NCBI GenBank assembly: GCA_964613805.1 | Contig: CAZTJF010000016.1 | Location: 34,693 to 98,692 of the forward strand | Direction: 5' to 3' | DNA: 64,000 nt | From: XYD12-FULL-36-8 sp964613805 | GTDB lineage: Bacteria; Bacteroidota; Ignavibacteria; Ignavibacteriales; Ignavibacteriaceae | In this document: in pieces, positions 9,313 to 19,390 of the stretch | Layout of the letters: each line of letters opens with the position of its first letter | How positions within the stretch are numbered: position 1 is the first letter of the stretch | Position numbers and translations under genes: made by a program | Notes under the pieces: model-generated | The model's database searches: none | Told to the model about the DNA's origin: nothing | What the model saw: only the letters and a program-made list of their open reading frames with translations

Positions 9313-12300
9313 ATGATCCTAATTAAACTTTATTTATCAGCTTTAATTTTTATTATGCTCATCTTTAGAACGGGCCAGGCTCAAACTATCAATGAGATAG
9401 GCAAACCGTTCATTGCTAATTGGTCGCCGAAAGATTATGACGCACATTCACAGAGCTGGGCAATTATTCAAGACAGCCGGGGAATAATGTATATTGGTAA
9501 TTCCAGCGGTATGCTGGAATTTGATGGTGTTTCCTGGCGTTTGCTTGATTACGGAGAAAAGAGTTTTATCAGGTCTCTTGCAATAGATAAAAGTGATAGA
9601 ATATTTGTTGGTGCCAAAAATGAAATTGGATATTTCTTGCCAGTAAATGAATTCATTAAAAATAATAATGGCAAAAGTAAATTAGAGAGACCATTTATCT
9701 CTTTGTTAAAACGTGTCCCACCTGAGCACCGTGAATTCAATGACGTTTGGAAAACTGAAGTTTCATCAAAAGGAGTTTTTTTTCTTACCGACAAACTTTT
9801 GTTTCGATACATTCCGGGAAAAGAAAAATTTGAAGAGGGTAAATTTCATGTTTGGAAATCTAAAACCGGATTTGGTGGAATGAGCTTATTTGATGACCGT
9901 ATTTATGTTGGACAAAATGATGTTGGATTAATGGAGGTAAAAGGGGATTCTCTTGAGTTAATTCCTGGCGGAGAAATAGTGGATTGTGCAATTGAATTTA
10001 TGATTCCCATTTCTAAAAGTGATGCGAATAAAAAAATTCTGATTGGAACTGTATCCTGCGGACTCTTTTGGTATAATGGAATTGATTGTATTCCTTTAAA
10101 AAGTGATGCTGACTCTTTCTTAAAAGAATTGAAAATTAATTCCGGTCGTCTTTTAGCAGATGGAACAATAGCCATAGCTACACAAAACTGCGGCATAATA
10201 ATTTTTGATCCTGCTGGTAGTGGAACTATTCGTAATGTTATTAACAAAAGTTCCGGGTTGAGGGATGATATTGTTCATTATCTTTTTACTGACAGGGATG
10301 GAGGTCTTTGGGCGGCACACAATAGTGGTATTGCCCGGTTGGAAGTGCCTTCACCTTTCTCATTTTTCGATGAAACCCACGGTCTTAAGGGTAGTCCTAA
10401 TGCTTTTTTAAGATACAAAAACACCTTGTATATCGGTACAGATATAGGATTATATTATCTCAATCTTTCTCTAAAAAATTTTCCGGGAGATGCTCAGTAC
10501 ATTGGTAGAAATATTACAATTCCGCAGCCGCAGTTTAAACCTGTTGCGGGTATAAAAAATTGGGTTTGGGATATCATCCATTTGCCAAGAACTGATGAAC
10601 TGCTAGCAAGTAATGGGAACGATCTTTATCGAATCCGCGGCGATAAAGCAGAACTTTTAATATCATACGAAAACTATATTATGACTCTGCATTGCTCAAA
10701 TAAGGATCCCAACCGTGTTTATATTGGTTTGCGTTCTGGAGGCTTAGCAACGGCCCGATTTAATCCCGGAAATAATACGTGGTCTGATGAAGGGAAAATT
10801 CCAGGCATTGATGAGTATATTAAAAATATTGAAGAAACTGAAGATGGCAGTTTATGGTTATCAGCAAAGTATGAAAAGTACTTAATCAGAGTAAAATTTC
10901 TGCAAACTATTTCTCTGACAAAACAAAGAGACTTGTCAAAACCTGAAATTACAAGATTCGGTCAGGCAGAGGGACTACCAGATTTAAAATCTGTTTATTC
11001 AATCGTGATAAATGGACAGCTCTTTGCTTATCCAGGCAGTGCAATCTACCGGTTTGATAACTACAATAATATTTTTATTCGTGATTCAACTTTTTTTGCC
11101 ACGCCAGACACTTCTGTATATATTGAAATTGCTACTGAAGACAAATTTGGAAATATTTGGTTTGAGTTTGACAGGTTTTTACACGTTTCTAAACGTAAAG
11201 AAGATGGTTCATATAAAACTGAAACAGCCTCATTTCGCCGAATTGAGAGACAAGTATTTATGAGTATTTATCCGGAAGAAGATGGCGTGGTTTGGTATGG
11301 TGGTGGTGATGCACTTATACGTTACGATGGCGGAGTGACTAAAAATTATGGAGCAGATGTTAGTGCTTTAATCCGTCGTGTTATTGCTGGGAGAGATTCA
11401 ATTATTTTTGAGGGTTTACCTATTGCTATTGAAGAAATACAATCACAAATACCATTTACATCAAATACACTTCGCTTCGAATACTCTATACCAAGCTACG
11501 ATAATTATAAAGCTAATCAGTACCAATTTTTTCTCGAAGGATTTGATGATGATTGGTCTTCATGGACAAAAGCAGCAGAAAAAGAGTACACCAACCTGCC
11601 GCAAGGAGATTATAAGTTTCATGTAAGGGGAAAAAATATTTATGATTCAGTAAGTGGGGAAGCTGTTTATAGCTTTACTACTTTGCCGCCATGGTACTTG
11701 TCCTGGTGGGCTTATGTTGTTTATGCATTAAAATTGGGTCTGATCATCTTTACAATTGATCGCATTCAGCGCCGAAGATTGGTTAAAAAAGAACGTGAAC
11801 GGTCCGAGATTCGTGAAACAAAACTTCGTTCGCAGGCCATTGAAGCTGAAAACAAAATGCTGCAATTAGAAAATGAGCGAATAGAATTAGAGTTTCGCAA
11901 AACAACGGAATTGAAAACAGCTTACACCGAGTTGAAAGATACGCACGAAAATCTTAAAGCTACTCAGCAGCAGCTTGTTGTTCAGCAAAAACTTGCATCA
12001 CTTGGGCAGCTTACTGCCGGCATAGCCCATGAAATAAAAAACCCGCTGAACTTTGTAAATAATTTTTCTGAAATTAGTAAAGACTTGCTCAATGATTTAG
12101 AGGTCGAAGTTGAAAATAAAAATCAAAAAGAGGTTAGGGGTCTTATTGATAATTTAAAGCAAAATCTTGAGAAAATAACCCATCATGGTAAGCGTGCTGA
12201 TTCAATCATCAAAGGGATGCTGCTTCATTCAAGGGGTTCATCTGGCGAAAAAATGTTAACCGATATTAATGATCTTCTTGACCAGTATGTTAATCTTGCA

Positions 12301-12747
12301 TATCACGGAATGAGAGCACAGAACAAAGAATTTAATATAAGGATCGAAAAAGATTATGATGAATCACTTGAGAAAATAAATGTTGTTCCTCAGGATATCA
12401 GCAGAGTATTTTTGAACATAATTAATAATGCTTGTTATGCTGCTTATGACAAAAAGCTAAAAAGCGGGGATAACAATTTCTCTCCAACGTTAAAAGTTTC
12501 AACTAAAAATCTTGATGCTAGTGTTGAAATTAAAATTGCTGATAATGGAAATGGAATACCTAAAGAGATATTAGATAAAGTTTTCCAGCCATTCTTTACA
12601 ACTAAACCACCAGGAGAGGGAACAGGGCTTGGTCTTTCGTTAAGCTATGATATTGTTGCAAAGGTTCATAATGGCAAAATAAGTTTTGTGAGCGAGGATG
12701 GAAATTATACGGAGTTCACTATAATTTTACCGAAGGTATTACAATAG
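9313..12747 (+). CDS. Propeller/Y_Y_Y sensor histidine kinase
   Basis: 1144 residues. A signal peptide (~1-24, ending GQAQ) leads to a large periplasmic region (~25-710) with the spaced aromatic and Gly pattern of two-component regulator propellers, for example WAIIQDSRGIMYIGNSSGMLEFDG (shortened: SRGIMYIGNSSG). A Y_Y_Y domain follows (~714-792; YQFFLEGFDDDWSSW), then one membrane helix (~797-815), a coiled coil, HisKA with His906 in IAHEIKNPLNF, and the ATPase domain ending near the C-terminus. Proteins of this build in Bacteroidota often sense polysaccharides, but here no AraC domain or receiver is fused and no polysaccharide-use genes are adjacent. It lies 13 nt before the next kinase, so the two are probably co-transcribed. 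Confidence 0.9.
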   Translation: MILIKLYLSALIFIMLIFRTGQAQTINEIGKPFIANWSPKDYDAHSQSWAIIQDSRGIMYIGNSSGMLEFDGVSWRLLDYGEKSFIRSLAIDKSDRIFVGAKNEIGYFLPVNEFIKNNNGKSKLERPFISLLKRVPPEHREFNDVWKTEVSSKGVFFLTDKLLFRYIPGKEKFEEGKFHVWKSKTGFGGMSLFDDRIYVGQNDVGLMEVKGDSLELIPGGEIVDCAIEFMIPISKSDANKKILIGTVSCGLFWYNGIDCIPLKSDADSFLKELKINSGRLLADGTIAIATQNCGIIIFDPAGSGTIRNVINKSSGLRDDIVHYLFTDRDGGLWAAHNSGIARLEVPSPFSFFDETHGLKGSPNAFLRYKNTLYIGTDIGLYYLNLSLKNFPGDAQYIGRNITIPQPQFKPVAGIKNWVWDIIHLPRTDELLASNGNDLYRIRGDKAELLISYENYIMTLHCSNKDPNRVYIGLRSGGLATARFNPGNNTWSDEGKIPGIDEYIKNIEETEDGSLWLSAKYEKYLIRVKFLQTISLTKQRDLSKPEITRFGQAEGLPDLKSVYSIVINGQLFAYPGSAIYRFDNYNNIFIRDSTFFATPDTSVYIEIATEDKFGNIWFEFDRFLHVSKRKEDGSYKTETASFRRIERQVFMSIYPEEDGVVWYGGGDALIRYDGGVTKNYGADVSALIRRVIAGRDSIIFEGLPIAIEEIQSQIPFTSNTLRFEYSIPSYDNYKANQYQFFLEGFDDDWSSWTKAAEKEYTNLPQGDYKFHVRGKNIYDSVSGEAVYSFTTLPPWYLSWWAYVVYALKLGLIIFTIDRIQRRRLVKKERERSEIRETKLRSQAIEAENKMLQLENERIELEFRKTTELKTAYTELKDTHENLKATQQQLVVQQKLASLGQLTAGIAHEIKNPLNFVNNFSEISKDLLNDLEVEVENKNQKEVRGLIDNLKQNLEKITHHGKRADSIIKGMLLHSRGSSGEKMLTDINDLLDQYVNLAYHGMRAQNKEFNIRIEKDYDESLEKINVVPQDISRVFLNIINNACYAAYDKKLKSGDNNFSPTLKVSTKNLDASVEIKIADNGNGIPKEILDKVFQPFFTTKPPGEGTGLGLSLSYDIVAKVHNGKISFVSEDGNYTEFTIILPKVLQ

Positions 12748-12760
12748 GTAAAATATTTTT

Positions 12761-15700
12761 ATGAAAAAGCCGATCTCAAAATATCTGGTTGCAATCTTAC
12801 TAGTAGTTTTCAATTCAATTGCTTTTTCTCAGGAAACCAATTTTAGATTTAAGCACATTGATATTGAACAAGGTCTGTCGCAGAACATGATCCAAAATAT
12901 TATTCAGGACAGTAAGGGATTTATGTGGTTTGCTACCTGGGATGGGCTGAACAGATATGATGGATATGAGTTTAAAGTATTCAAACATATTGATGGTGAT
13001 ACTTCAAGTCTGCCCATGAATAAAATTTATTGCTTGCTTGAAGACCACCTCGGCAGACTGTGGGTCGGATTGGCTGGCGGAGGGCTTTGTTTGTTTGACA
13101 GAGAAAAGGAAGAGTTCATTAACTTCAGTCAAAGACCAGATGATAACTCCTCGATAGGAGGCAATTTTATACTAACACTTTATGAGGACAGTAAAAACCG
13201 GCTTTGGGTGGGTTTGCGGAATGAAGGGCTTTCACTAATTGAAAATACTGCCGACTTAGCTTCCGGGGCTGGCAATAAAATCAAGTTTATAAATTTCACT
13301 AACGATCCAAAAATATCCGGCACTCTAAATGGAAAAGTGATAATGAGCATTCTTGAAGATAAATCAGGAACGCTATGGTTTGGATCATCAGATGGCTATC
13401 TCAATAAGTTAGTTGAATCCACAAACGGAAATAAATTTGTCGGTTTCTTTTCTGGGTCTAAATATGATTTATACAACGGGATTGATTTTATAGTGGAGGA
13501 TAAAGATAACTCTGGATTCTTATGGATGGCTGATTATTACCAGGGTATAAAGTGGTTCGATTCCAAATCTCAAAAATTTATTTATGAATACCCCTATGCA
13601 AATCTTAAGGATAAAATTCCCACAGCAAACATATTAAGCATCCTGCTTGATAACAGAGGGGAGTATTGGTTAGGAACTCATGCAAAAGGAATTTATACAT
13701 ATAAGCCGGATGTAAAAAACAAAGCACAAGATAATCTCGAACATTTCAATCTTGATCCTACTGACCCAATGGGAATTAATGCGCCTAACATCACCGATTT
13801 ATTTGAAGATAAATCCGGTTTAATCTGGATTGGGACGAACACTGACGGGCTTTATACATATAACAGAGATTCAAAAACATTCAAGAGTTTTAGTCACAAT
13901 CCATTTGATAAAAACTCACTTAATAATGATTTTACATTAAGTGTGATGGAGGATAATGATGGGAATGTCTGGATTGGTACAGAATTAGGATTGGATAAAT
14001 TTGATCCCATAACAAAAAAGTACAATCACTATTTTAAAGGCGAGAATTATCAGACCAGCTCAAATATAATTTATGCCATTCATCAGGATGCTGTTGGAAC
14101 TATTTGGGTTGGAACATCGGATGGATTGGATAAATATGATCCTTCAAGGGATTTGTTTACTAATTATTTACACAATCCATCGGACTCAAATAGCATAAGT
14201 GCTGGTGAAGTGATAAAATTATTTTCTGACTCAAAAGGTAATCTTTGGGCGGGAACATGGAACGGCGGCTTGAATAAATTGGTTCTTTCACCAAGAGACA
14301 ACTCTATTACGTTTTTGCATTATAGAAAGGATAAGAACGATCCTAACAGTATTAGCGATAATAAAATTATGAGTATTGCTGAAGATAAAGCAGGAAATCT
14401 CTGGGTAGGAACTTCCGATGGCGGCTTGAATAAAATGATTTCCGATTATCAGTTTAATGAAGATGGTTCGATTGGAAAACCAAAATTCATAAGTTATCAG
14501 CACAATCCTAAAGATGCAAAGAGTATCAGCGGTAATGATGTAAGAACAATATTAGTTGATCGTGATGGAATGCTGTGGCTAGGAACGTTTGGCGGAGGAA
14601 TGAATAAATTTATTCCACCAAATCATAAAAATGAATCCGCAAAATTCATTCATTACAAGCAGAAAGACGGCTTAGCAAATGATGTTGTGAGAGGAATTCT
14701 TCAGGATGATGACGGCTATTTGTGGATTGGGACTGCAAATGGGCTTTCAAGATTTAATCCCAAAGACAACACTTTCTGGAATTTTGATCAGGCAGATGGA
14801 TTGCGGACAATTAAGTATGAAGATGTTTCATTTAAAAGTAAACGAACAGGCAATCTTTATTTTGGCGGAGTCGGTGGAGTGATTTTATTTAATCCTGCTG
14901 ACGTGAAAATAAATTCTTTTCAGCCTGATATAGTTTTAACTTCATTCAGAAGGTATGATGCTAACACTGGTGTGATGAAAGAGGAAAAAGGTGTCTCTGA
15001 AAGAAAAACTCTGGTGCTGCCATATGCTGACAATATTATAAGTTTAAGCTTCTCAGCATTGAACTTTTACAATCCACAGAAAAATAATTACTCTTACAAA
15101 CTTGAAGGATACAACGATAATTGGATTTTTCTTGGAACAAAAAGGGAAGTAACATTTACAAACCTTGATCCTGGCGAATATAATTTGCTTGTAAAAAGCT
15201 CGAATGTAAATGGAGTTTGGAATGAAAAGTTATTATCGCTGGAAATAATTATAACTCCTCCTTGGTGGCGAACAAACTTGGCTTTTGCAGCTTACGGGTT
15301 TCTCGTATTAGCAGGAATTTTTCTTACAGATAGATTAATGCGCCGCAAGATTGTCAGAGGAGAACAGGACAAAGCAAGAATTAGAGAAACTGAATTAGTT
15401 AAACGGCAAGCAGAAGAATTAGAAACATTAGACCGTTTAGTGAGAATCATTAATAACGCAGAAGATCTTGATAGCTTGTTTAATTCATTACTAAAACAAA
15501 CTATGAACTTTCTGCCGCAGGCGGAAATGGCTGCGGTCTTTCTTCTTGATAAAAATGACAACCTTTTCAAAGCCGCTTTCACGGCAGGATACAGTCTCGA
15601 TGAACTTGGAGGGATATCTTTTACACCTGAAGAGTTGCATAAGCGATATACTCTTAATTCGGAGGAAGTTGAAAAGGGTGTTTATCTCATTAATCGTCCC

Positions 15701-16720
15701 GGTAATTTATTTGGAGATGAAAAACTTTCAGAGCTTAGAAAACCTGTTTCGATGCTTGTCATGGCAGTTGAAAAGGAATCGGTAACGGAAGCTTATGTTG
15801 TATTCGACAGTTTTTCAGAGCAGAAACATTTTAATCAATCATCCGCAAGGTTTCTTAACCGCTTCCGTGAGCATGCAGTATCTGCAATCTCAAAAGCACA
15901 GGCAATAAAAGCTCTGCAAGAAAAAAATGAAGAGATTATCAAGACACAGGAACAGCTTGTTACCCAGCAAAAGCTTGCTTCGCTTGGTGCACTTACAGCA
16001 GGCATTGCGCATGAAATCAAAAATCCTTTGAACTTCGTAAATAACTTTTCTGTAATCAGCAAAGAATTGCTTGATGAAATTAAAATGAACTTTGAGAAAG
16101 GTAACAATGAAGAGGCGATGGAAAACTTTGAAGAATTGAAGCAAAACCTTGAGAAGATTAATCAGCATGGCAAACGTGCGGATTCAATAGTAAAAGGGAT
16201 GCTTCTGCATTCAAGAGGAAGTTCTGGTGAGAAAGCTTTAGTAAATATAAATGATCTTATAGATCAGGATATAAATCTTGCATATCACGGTTTAAGAGCA
16301 CAGGATAAAGATTTTAACATCACGATAGAAAAAGAATTCGATAGAAAAATAGAAAAAATAAAAGTTGTTCAGCAGGATATAAGCAGGGTGATAATCAATT
16401 TGGTGAACAATGCATGTTATGCGGCAAACGCAAAAAAACTTTCGAGTGATAATAGTTTTTCTCCTTTGCTCAAAGTTTTTACAAAAGATTTGCCTGGTAA
16501 AGTTGAAATCATAATTAGGGATAATGGGTGCGGAATACCACAGCAAATTGCAAAAAATATTTTCAATCCATTTTTCACAACAAAGCCGGCTGGCGAAGGA
16601 ACTGGTCTGGGGCTTTCAATCAGTTATGACATAATTGTTAAGCAGCACAATGGTGAAATCAGATTTGAAAGTGAAGAAGGGAAATTCACAGAATTTATAA
16701 TAACATTACCAAAATCTTAA
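12761..16720 (+). CDS. Propeller/Y_Y_Y/GAF sensor histidine kinase
   Basis: 1319 residues. Signal peptide ~1-22 (ending AFSQ). About 13-14 propeller blades are visible as repeated LWVGT..GGLNK-type motifs (for example FMWFATWDGLNRYDG, LIWIGTNTDGLYTY, NVWIGTELGLDKFD, NLWVGTSDGGLNKM), enough for two seven-bladed propellers (~25-750). Then a Y_Y_Y domain (~760-833), one membrane helix (~835-858), a GAF-like cytoplasmic domain (~890-1040), HisKA with His1084 in IAHEIKNPLNF, and the ATPase domain (DNGCGIP, GEGTGLGLS). Its kinase end is the most divergent of the four. It is followed after 9 nt by a lone receiver, its most likely direct partner. Confidence 0.92.
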   Translation: MKKPISKYLVAILLVVFNSIAFSQETNFRFKHIDIEQGLSQNMIQNIIQDSKGFMWFATWDGLNRYDGYEFKVFKHIDGDTSSLPMNKIYCLLEDHLGRLWVGLAGGGLCLFDREKEEFINFSQRPDDNSSIGGNFILTLYEDSKNRLWVGLRNEGLSLIENTADLASGAGNKIKFINFTNDPKISGTLNGKVIMSILEDKSGTLWFGSSDGYLNKLVESTNGNKFVGFFSGSKYDLYNGIDFIVEDKDNSGFLWMADYYQGIKWFDSKSQKFIYEYPYANLKDKIPTANILSILLDNRGEYWLGTHAKGIYTYKPDVKNKAQDNLEHFNLDPTDPMGINAPNITDLFEDKSGLIWIGTNTDGLYTYNRDSKTFKSFSHNPFDKNSLNNDFTLSVMEDNDGNVWIGTELGLDKFDPITKKYNHYFKGENYQTSSNIIYAIHQDAVGTIWVGTSDGLDKYDPSRDLFTNYLHNPSDSNSISAGEVIKLFSDSKGNLWAGTWNGGLNKLVLSPRDNSITFLHYRKDKNDPNSISDNKIMSIAEDKAGNLWVGTSDGGLNKMISDYQFNEDGSIGKPKFISYQHNPKDAKSISGNDVRTILVDRDGMLWLGTFGGGMNKFIPPNHKNESAKFIHYKQKDGLANDVVRGILQDDDGYLWIGTANGLSRFNPKDNTFWNFDQADGLRTIKYEDVSFKSKRTGNLYFGGVGGVILFNPADVKINSFQPDIVLTSFRRYDANTGVMKEEKGVSERKTLVLPYADNIISLSFSALNFYNPQKNNYSYKLEGYNDNWIFLGTKREVTFTNLDPGEYNLLVKSSNVNGVWNEKLLSLEIIITPPWWRTNLAFAAYGFLVLAGIFLTDRLMRRKIVRGEQDKARIRETELVKRQAEELETLDRLVRIINNAEDLDSLFNSLLKQTMNFLPQAEMAAVFLLDKNDNLFKAAFTAGYSLDELGGISFTPEELHKRYTLNSEEVEKGVYLINRPGNLFGDEKLSELRKPVSMLVMAVEKESVTEAYVVFDSFSEQKHFNQSSARFLNRFREHAVSAISKAQAIKALQEKNEEIIKTQEQLVTQQKLASLGALTAGIAHEIKNPLNFVNNFSVISKELLDEIKMNFEKGNNEEAMENFEELKQNLEKINQHGKRADSIVKGMLLHSRGSSGEKALVNINDLIDQDINLAYHGLRAQDKDFNITIEKEFDRKIEKIKVVQQDISRVIINLVNNACYAANAKKLSSDNSFSPLLKVFTKDLPGKVEIIIRDNGCGIPQQIAKNIFNPFFTTKPAGEGTGLGLSISYDIIVKQHNGEIRFESEEGKFTEFIITLPKS

Positions 16721-16729
16721 AGAGGAAAA

Positions 16730-17107
16730 ATGAAATTATTGGTGGTTGATGACGAAAACGATGTCCAGTTCTTATTTCAGCAGAAATTCCGACGCGAAAT
16801 TAAATCCGGTGAAATGGAAATAAACTACGCACTGAATGGAATTTCAGCTCTTGAATTGCTTGAGTCGTTTGATAATCGGGAAGATTATTTAATTCTAACC
16901 GATATCAATATGCCTCAGATGAACGGTATAGAATTACTGAAAGAAATAAAAAAACGGTATCCCGAATTAAAGGTTATTATTATAACTGCTTATGGAGATG
17001 AGTATAGTTTTAGCATGGCAAAAGATCTTGGAGCAGATGATTATTTTACAAAACCGCTTCAGTTCGATTTGCTGAGGGAAAAACTAAATTATTCCGGATC
17101 AATTTAA
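16730..17107 (+). CDS. Single-domain response regulator (CheY-like)
   Basis: 125 residues, a receiver domain only. The acidic pair D7/D8, phospho-acceptor D58 in LTDINMPQMNG, switch T86 and K108 (FTKP) are all present. With no output domain it probably acts as a phosphate shuttle or by binding another protein. GAGG precedes the ATG. It lies 9 nt after a propeller kinase and 11 nt before a receiver-phosphatase; its receiver resembles that protein's receiver (both have QKFR and LTDINMP), which suggests duplication. Confidence 0.92.
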   Translation: MKLLVVDDENDVQFLFQQKFRREIKSGEMEINYALNGISALELLESFDNREDYLILTDINMPQMNGIELLKEIKKRYPELKVIIITAYGDEYSFSMAKDLGADDYFTKPLQFDLLREKLNYSGSI

Positions 17108-17118
17108 GGAAAATAAAA

Positions 17119-18285
17119 ATGCAGTTGGTAAAAATTTTAGTTGTTGATGATGAACCGGATTTGCAGGAATTAGTTAAGCAAAAATTCCGACAAAAGATCA
17201 AAGGTCATGAGTACGAATTTCACTTTGCTGAGAATGGTGCAGAAGCTCTTGAGAAAATTTCAAGCGATGGAACAATTGATTTAATTCTAACGGATATAAA
17301 TATGCCGGTGATGGATGGTTTAACTCTTCTTTCAAAAATAAATGAACTAAACAATAAACTTCTGAAGTCTATCATAATTTCTGCTTATGGCGATATGGAA
17401 AATATTAGAACAGCTATGAACAGAGGTGCATATGATTTTATAACAAAGCCAATTGATTTAAAGGATTTGGAAATCACGATTGAAAAGTCGCTGAAGGAAA
17501 TTGAGTTGTATAAGCAAGCGCTTGCAAGTCATAATAAGCTGGTTGCCTTAAAGCAGGAACTTGATATCGCGAATGTGATTCAAACTTCAATTTTACCCAA
17601 AATCTTTCCACCGTTCCCGGACAAAAAGGAGTTTGACATTTATGCAAAGATGATTCCGGCAAAAGAAGTTGGCGGTGATTTATACGACTTCTTTCTAATT
17701 GATAAAAACCGGTTGGGAGTAATTATCGGCGATGTTTCCGGTAAAGGAATCGCTTCTGCATTACTTATGGCTGTATGTAAAACTTTATTAAAAGCAACTG
17801 CATATAAAGGTATGCCTGTTGATAATGTTTTATCAGAGGTTAACAATATTCTTGTTGATGACAGCCCATCTAATATGTTTGTCACGGTTTTCTACGGTGT
17901 TCTCGATACACGTAATGGTGCATTTGAATATTCTAATGGAGGACATAATTCTCCATACATAATTACTTCTGACGGAAAAGTTAAACCTCTTGAAAATGTA
18001 GGCGGACTTTTATTAGGAGCTATGAGAGATGCTGAGTATGAATCCAACATATTAAAGTTAAACAAGGGTGAAACTCTTTTCTTTTATACTGATGGAGTGA
18101 CTGAATCTTTTAATAAAGAGGATGAGGAGTTTCAAGAACTTCGTCTTGTTGAATCTCTTGAAAATAAAAATACATTAAATGCTGATGATCTTGTCAATCA
18201 TGTCATTAACAACGTAAAATCGTTTGCCGGTGCAACCGAGCAGTCTGATGATATAACTTGTTTAGCAGTAAAGTTTTTGAAATAA
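17119..18285 (+). CDS. Response regulator with PP2C/SpoIIE phosphatase output
   Basis: 388 residues. Receiver at ~1-125 with D10/D11, phospho-acceptor D59 (LTDINMPVMDG), a switch residue in IIISAYGD and K in FITKP. A helical linker (~125-165) joins it to an RsbU/SpoIIE-type PP2C domain (~170-388) with GGDLYDFF, GDVSGKGIASALLMA, FYTDGVTE and SDDITCLAVK carrying the metal-binding Asp residues. Such proteins usually dephosphorylate an anti-anti-sigma (STAS) protein and so control an alternative sigma factor or another partner switch. No STAS or anti-sigma gene is in this window. Last gene of the tight run starting at 9313. Confidence 0.93.
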   Translation: MQLVKILVVDDEPDLQELVKQKFRQKIKGHEYEFHFAENGAEALEKISSDGTIDLILTDINMPVMDGLTLLSKINELNNKLLKSIIISAYGDMENIRTAMNRGAYDFITKPIDLKDLEITIEKSLKEIELYKQALASHNKLVALKQELDIANVIQTSILPKIFPPFPDKKEFDIYAKMIPAKEVGGDLYDFFLIDKNRLGVIIGDVSGKGIASALLMAVCKTLLKATAYKGMPVDNVLSEVNNILVDDSPSNMFVTVFYGVLDTRNGAFEYSNGGHNSPYIITSDGKVKPLENVGGLLLGAMRDAEYESNILKLNKGETLFFYTDGVTESFNKEDEEFQELRLVESLENKNTLNADDLVNHVINNVKSFAGATEQSDDITCLAVKFLK

Positions 18286-18443
18286 TTTTTATTATTGAAT
18301 ATTTTCCTTTCCAATTAAGTTCACACTCGCGCATAAAAAATTTGGAGCTAAATTTATGACCTATAGCGAAGGAACTTGACATACCATCTCCTTGTTGTCC
18401 GAGTAACTCACAAATAAAAACAAAAAAACACAAGGAGAAAAAA

Positions 18444-19145
18444 ATGTTCGACAAAAAATTTCTTTTATTGCCGGTTCTTGCAATAACAATGCTTTCATTA
18501 TCAGCATGTAAAGATGATGAGAATACAGTTGTTACACCCCCAACTGCTAAATCAAAAATTTCTGTTATCCACACGTCACCAAATGCACCAAAGGTTGATA
18601 TTATATTAGATAATGTCTTTGTTGATACATTATCATTTCCACGTAATACTTCTTATGTGGAAGTAAATTCCGGAAGCCGAAATGTTAAAGTAAGAGCAAC
18701 CGGAACAACCATCGTCCCAATAGATGCCAATGTTACTTTTGACGCAAATAAAAACTACTCAGTCTTTGCGATTGACAGCTTATCAAAAATAAGTGCATTA
18801 GTAACTGTTGATGATCTTACAACACCAACTTCGGGTAAAGCCCATGTTAGATTTATACATTTATCACCTGACGCTCCTGCTGTAAATATTATTGCTAATG
18901 GAAGTGTAACTTTATTTGCTAACAGAAGTTTTAATAAAACAATTACGGGCTCAGAACAAGCATTCACCCCGGTAGATGCTGGAACTTATAACATTCAGGT
19001 ACGAACAGTGTCTGGAAATGTACTTGCTCTCGATTTACCTGGAATCACATTGACTGGTGGAAAAATTTACACGGTTTTTGCAAAAGGATTTTTAGGTGGT
19101 ACTGGTGCTCAAGCACTTGGTGCTCAGATTATAATAAACAATTAA
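18444..19145 (+). CDS. DUF4397-type lipoprotein
   Basis: 233 residues. The signal peptide ends in a lipobox LSAC with lipidated Cys22. The mature part has two similar halves (~37-130 and ~135-232), each starting with a V.HTSPNAP or FIHLSPDAP motif and containing beta-rich segments, as in DUF4397 domains. It is probably anchored to the outer membrane. A strong AAGGAG lies before the ATG and a clear terminator (19170-19198) after the stop, so this is probably a single-gene unit. Function unknown. Confidence 0.85.
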   Translation: MFDKKFLLLPVLAITMLSLSACKDDENTVVTPPTAKSKISVIHTSPNAPKVDIILDNVFVDTLSFPRNTSYVEVNSGSRNVKVRATGTTIVPIDANVTFDANKNYSVFAIDSLSKISALVTVDDLTTPTSGKAHVRFIHLSPDAPAVNIIANGSVTLFANRSFNKTITGSEQAFTPVDAGTYNIQVRTVSGNVLALDLPGITLTGGKIYTVFAKGFLGGTGAQALGAQIIINN

Positions 19146-19169
19146 AGATATAGTTACTCTTTCGTTTCG

Positions 19170-19198
19170 AAGCCGAGTCATGCGATTCGGCTTTTTTT
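19170..19198 (+). terminator. Rho-independent terminator
   Basis: Stem AAGCCGA (19170-19176) and TCGGCTT (19187-19193), then a run of T. It ends the lipoprotein gene. Confidence 0.8.
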
Positions 19199-19390
19199 CA
19201 TCCACGCAATATTGATAATCGAAGTTGTGTGTTGTAATTTTGTACCGAGAGGATATTTTTCAATGTATTAAAATGATTGTAAAATCACTCATGCAGTTTT
19301 TAATATTCGAACGATACTGTACTTCTTTAAACCTTCCAATCAGTAAAGCATACAAATCAACAACTACAAATAAAATGATAGGTGAGTATC

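Noticed and set aside
8400..12443. Kinase repeats as mobile-element or CRISPR-like repeats
   Set aside because: They are in frame, lie at matching places in homologous domains and have no target-site duplications, so paralogy or gene conversion explains them.
9313..16720. Propeller kinases as hybrid one-protein systems with AraC output
   Set aside because: Both end at the ATPase domain; there is no receiver or AraC helix-turn-helix after it.
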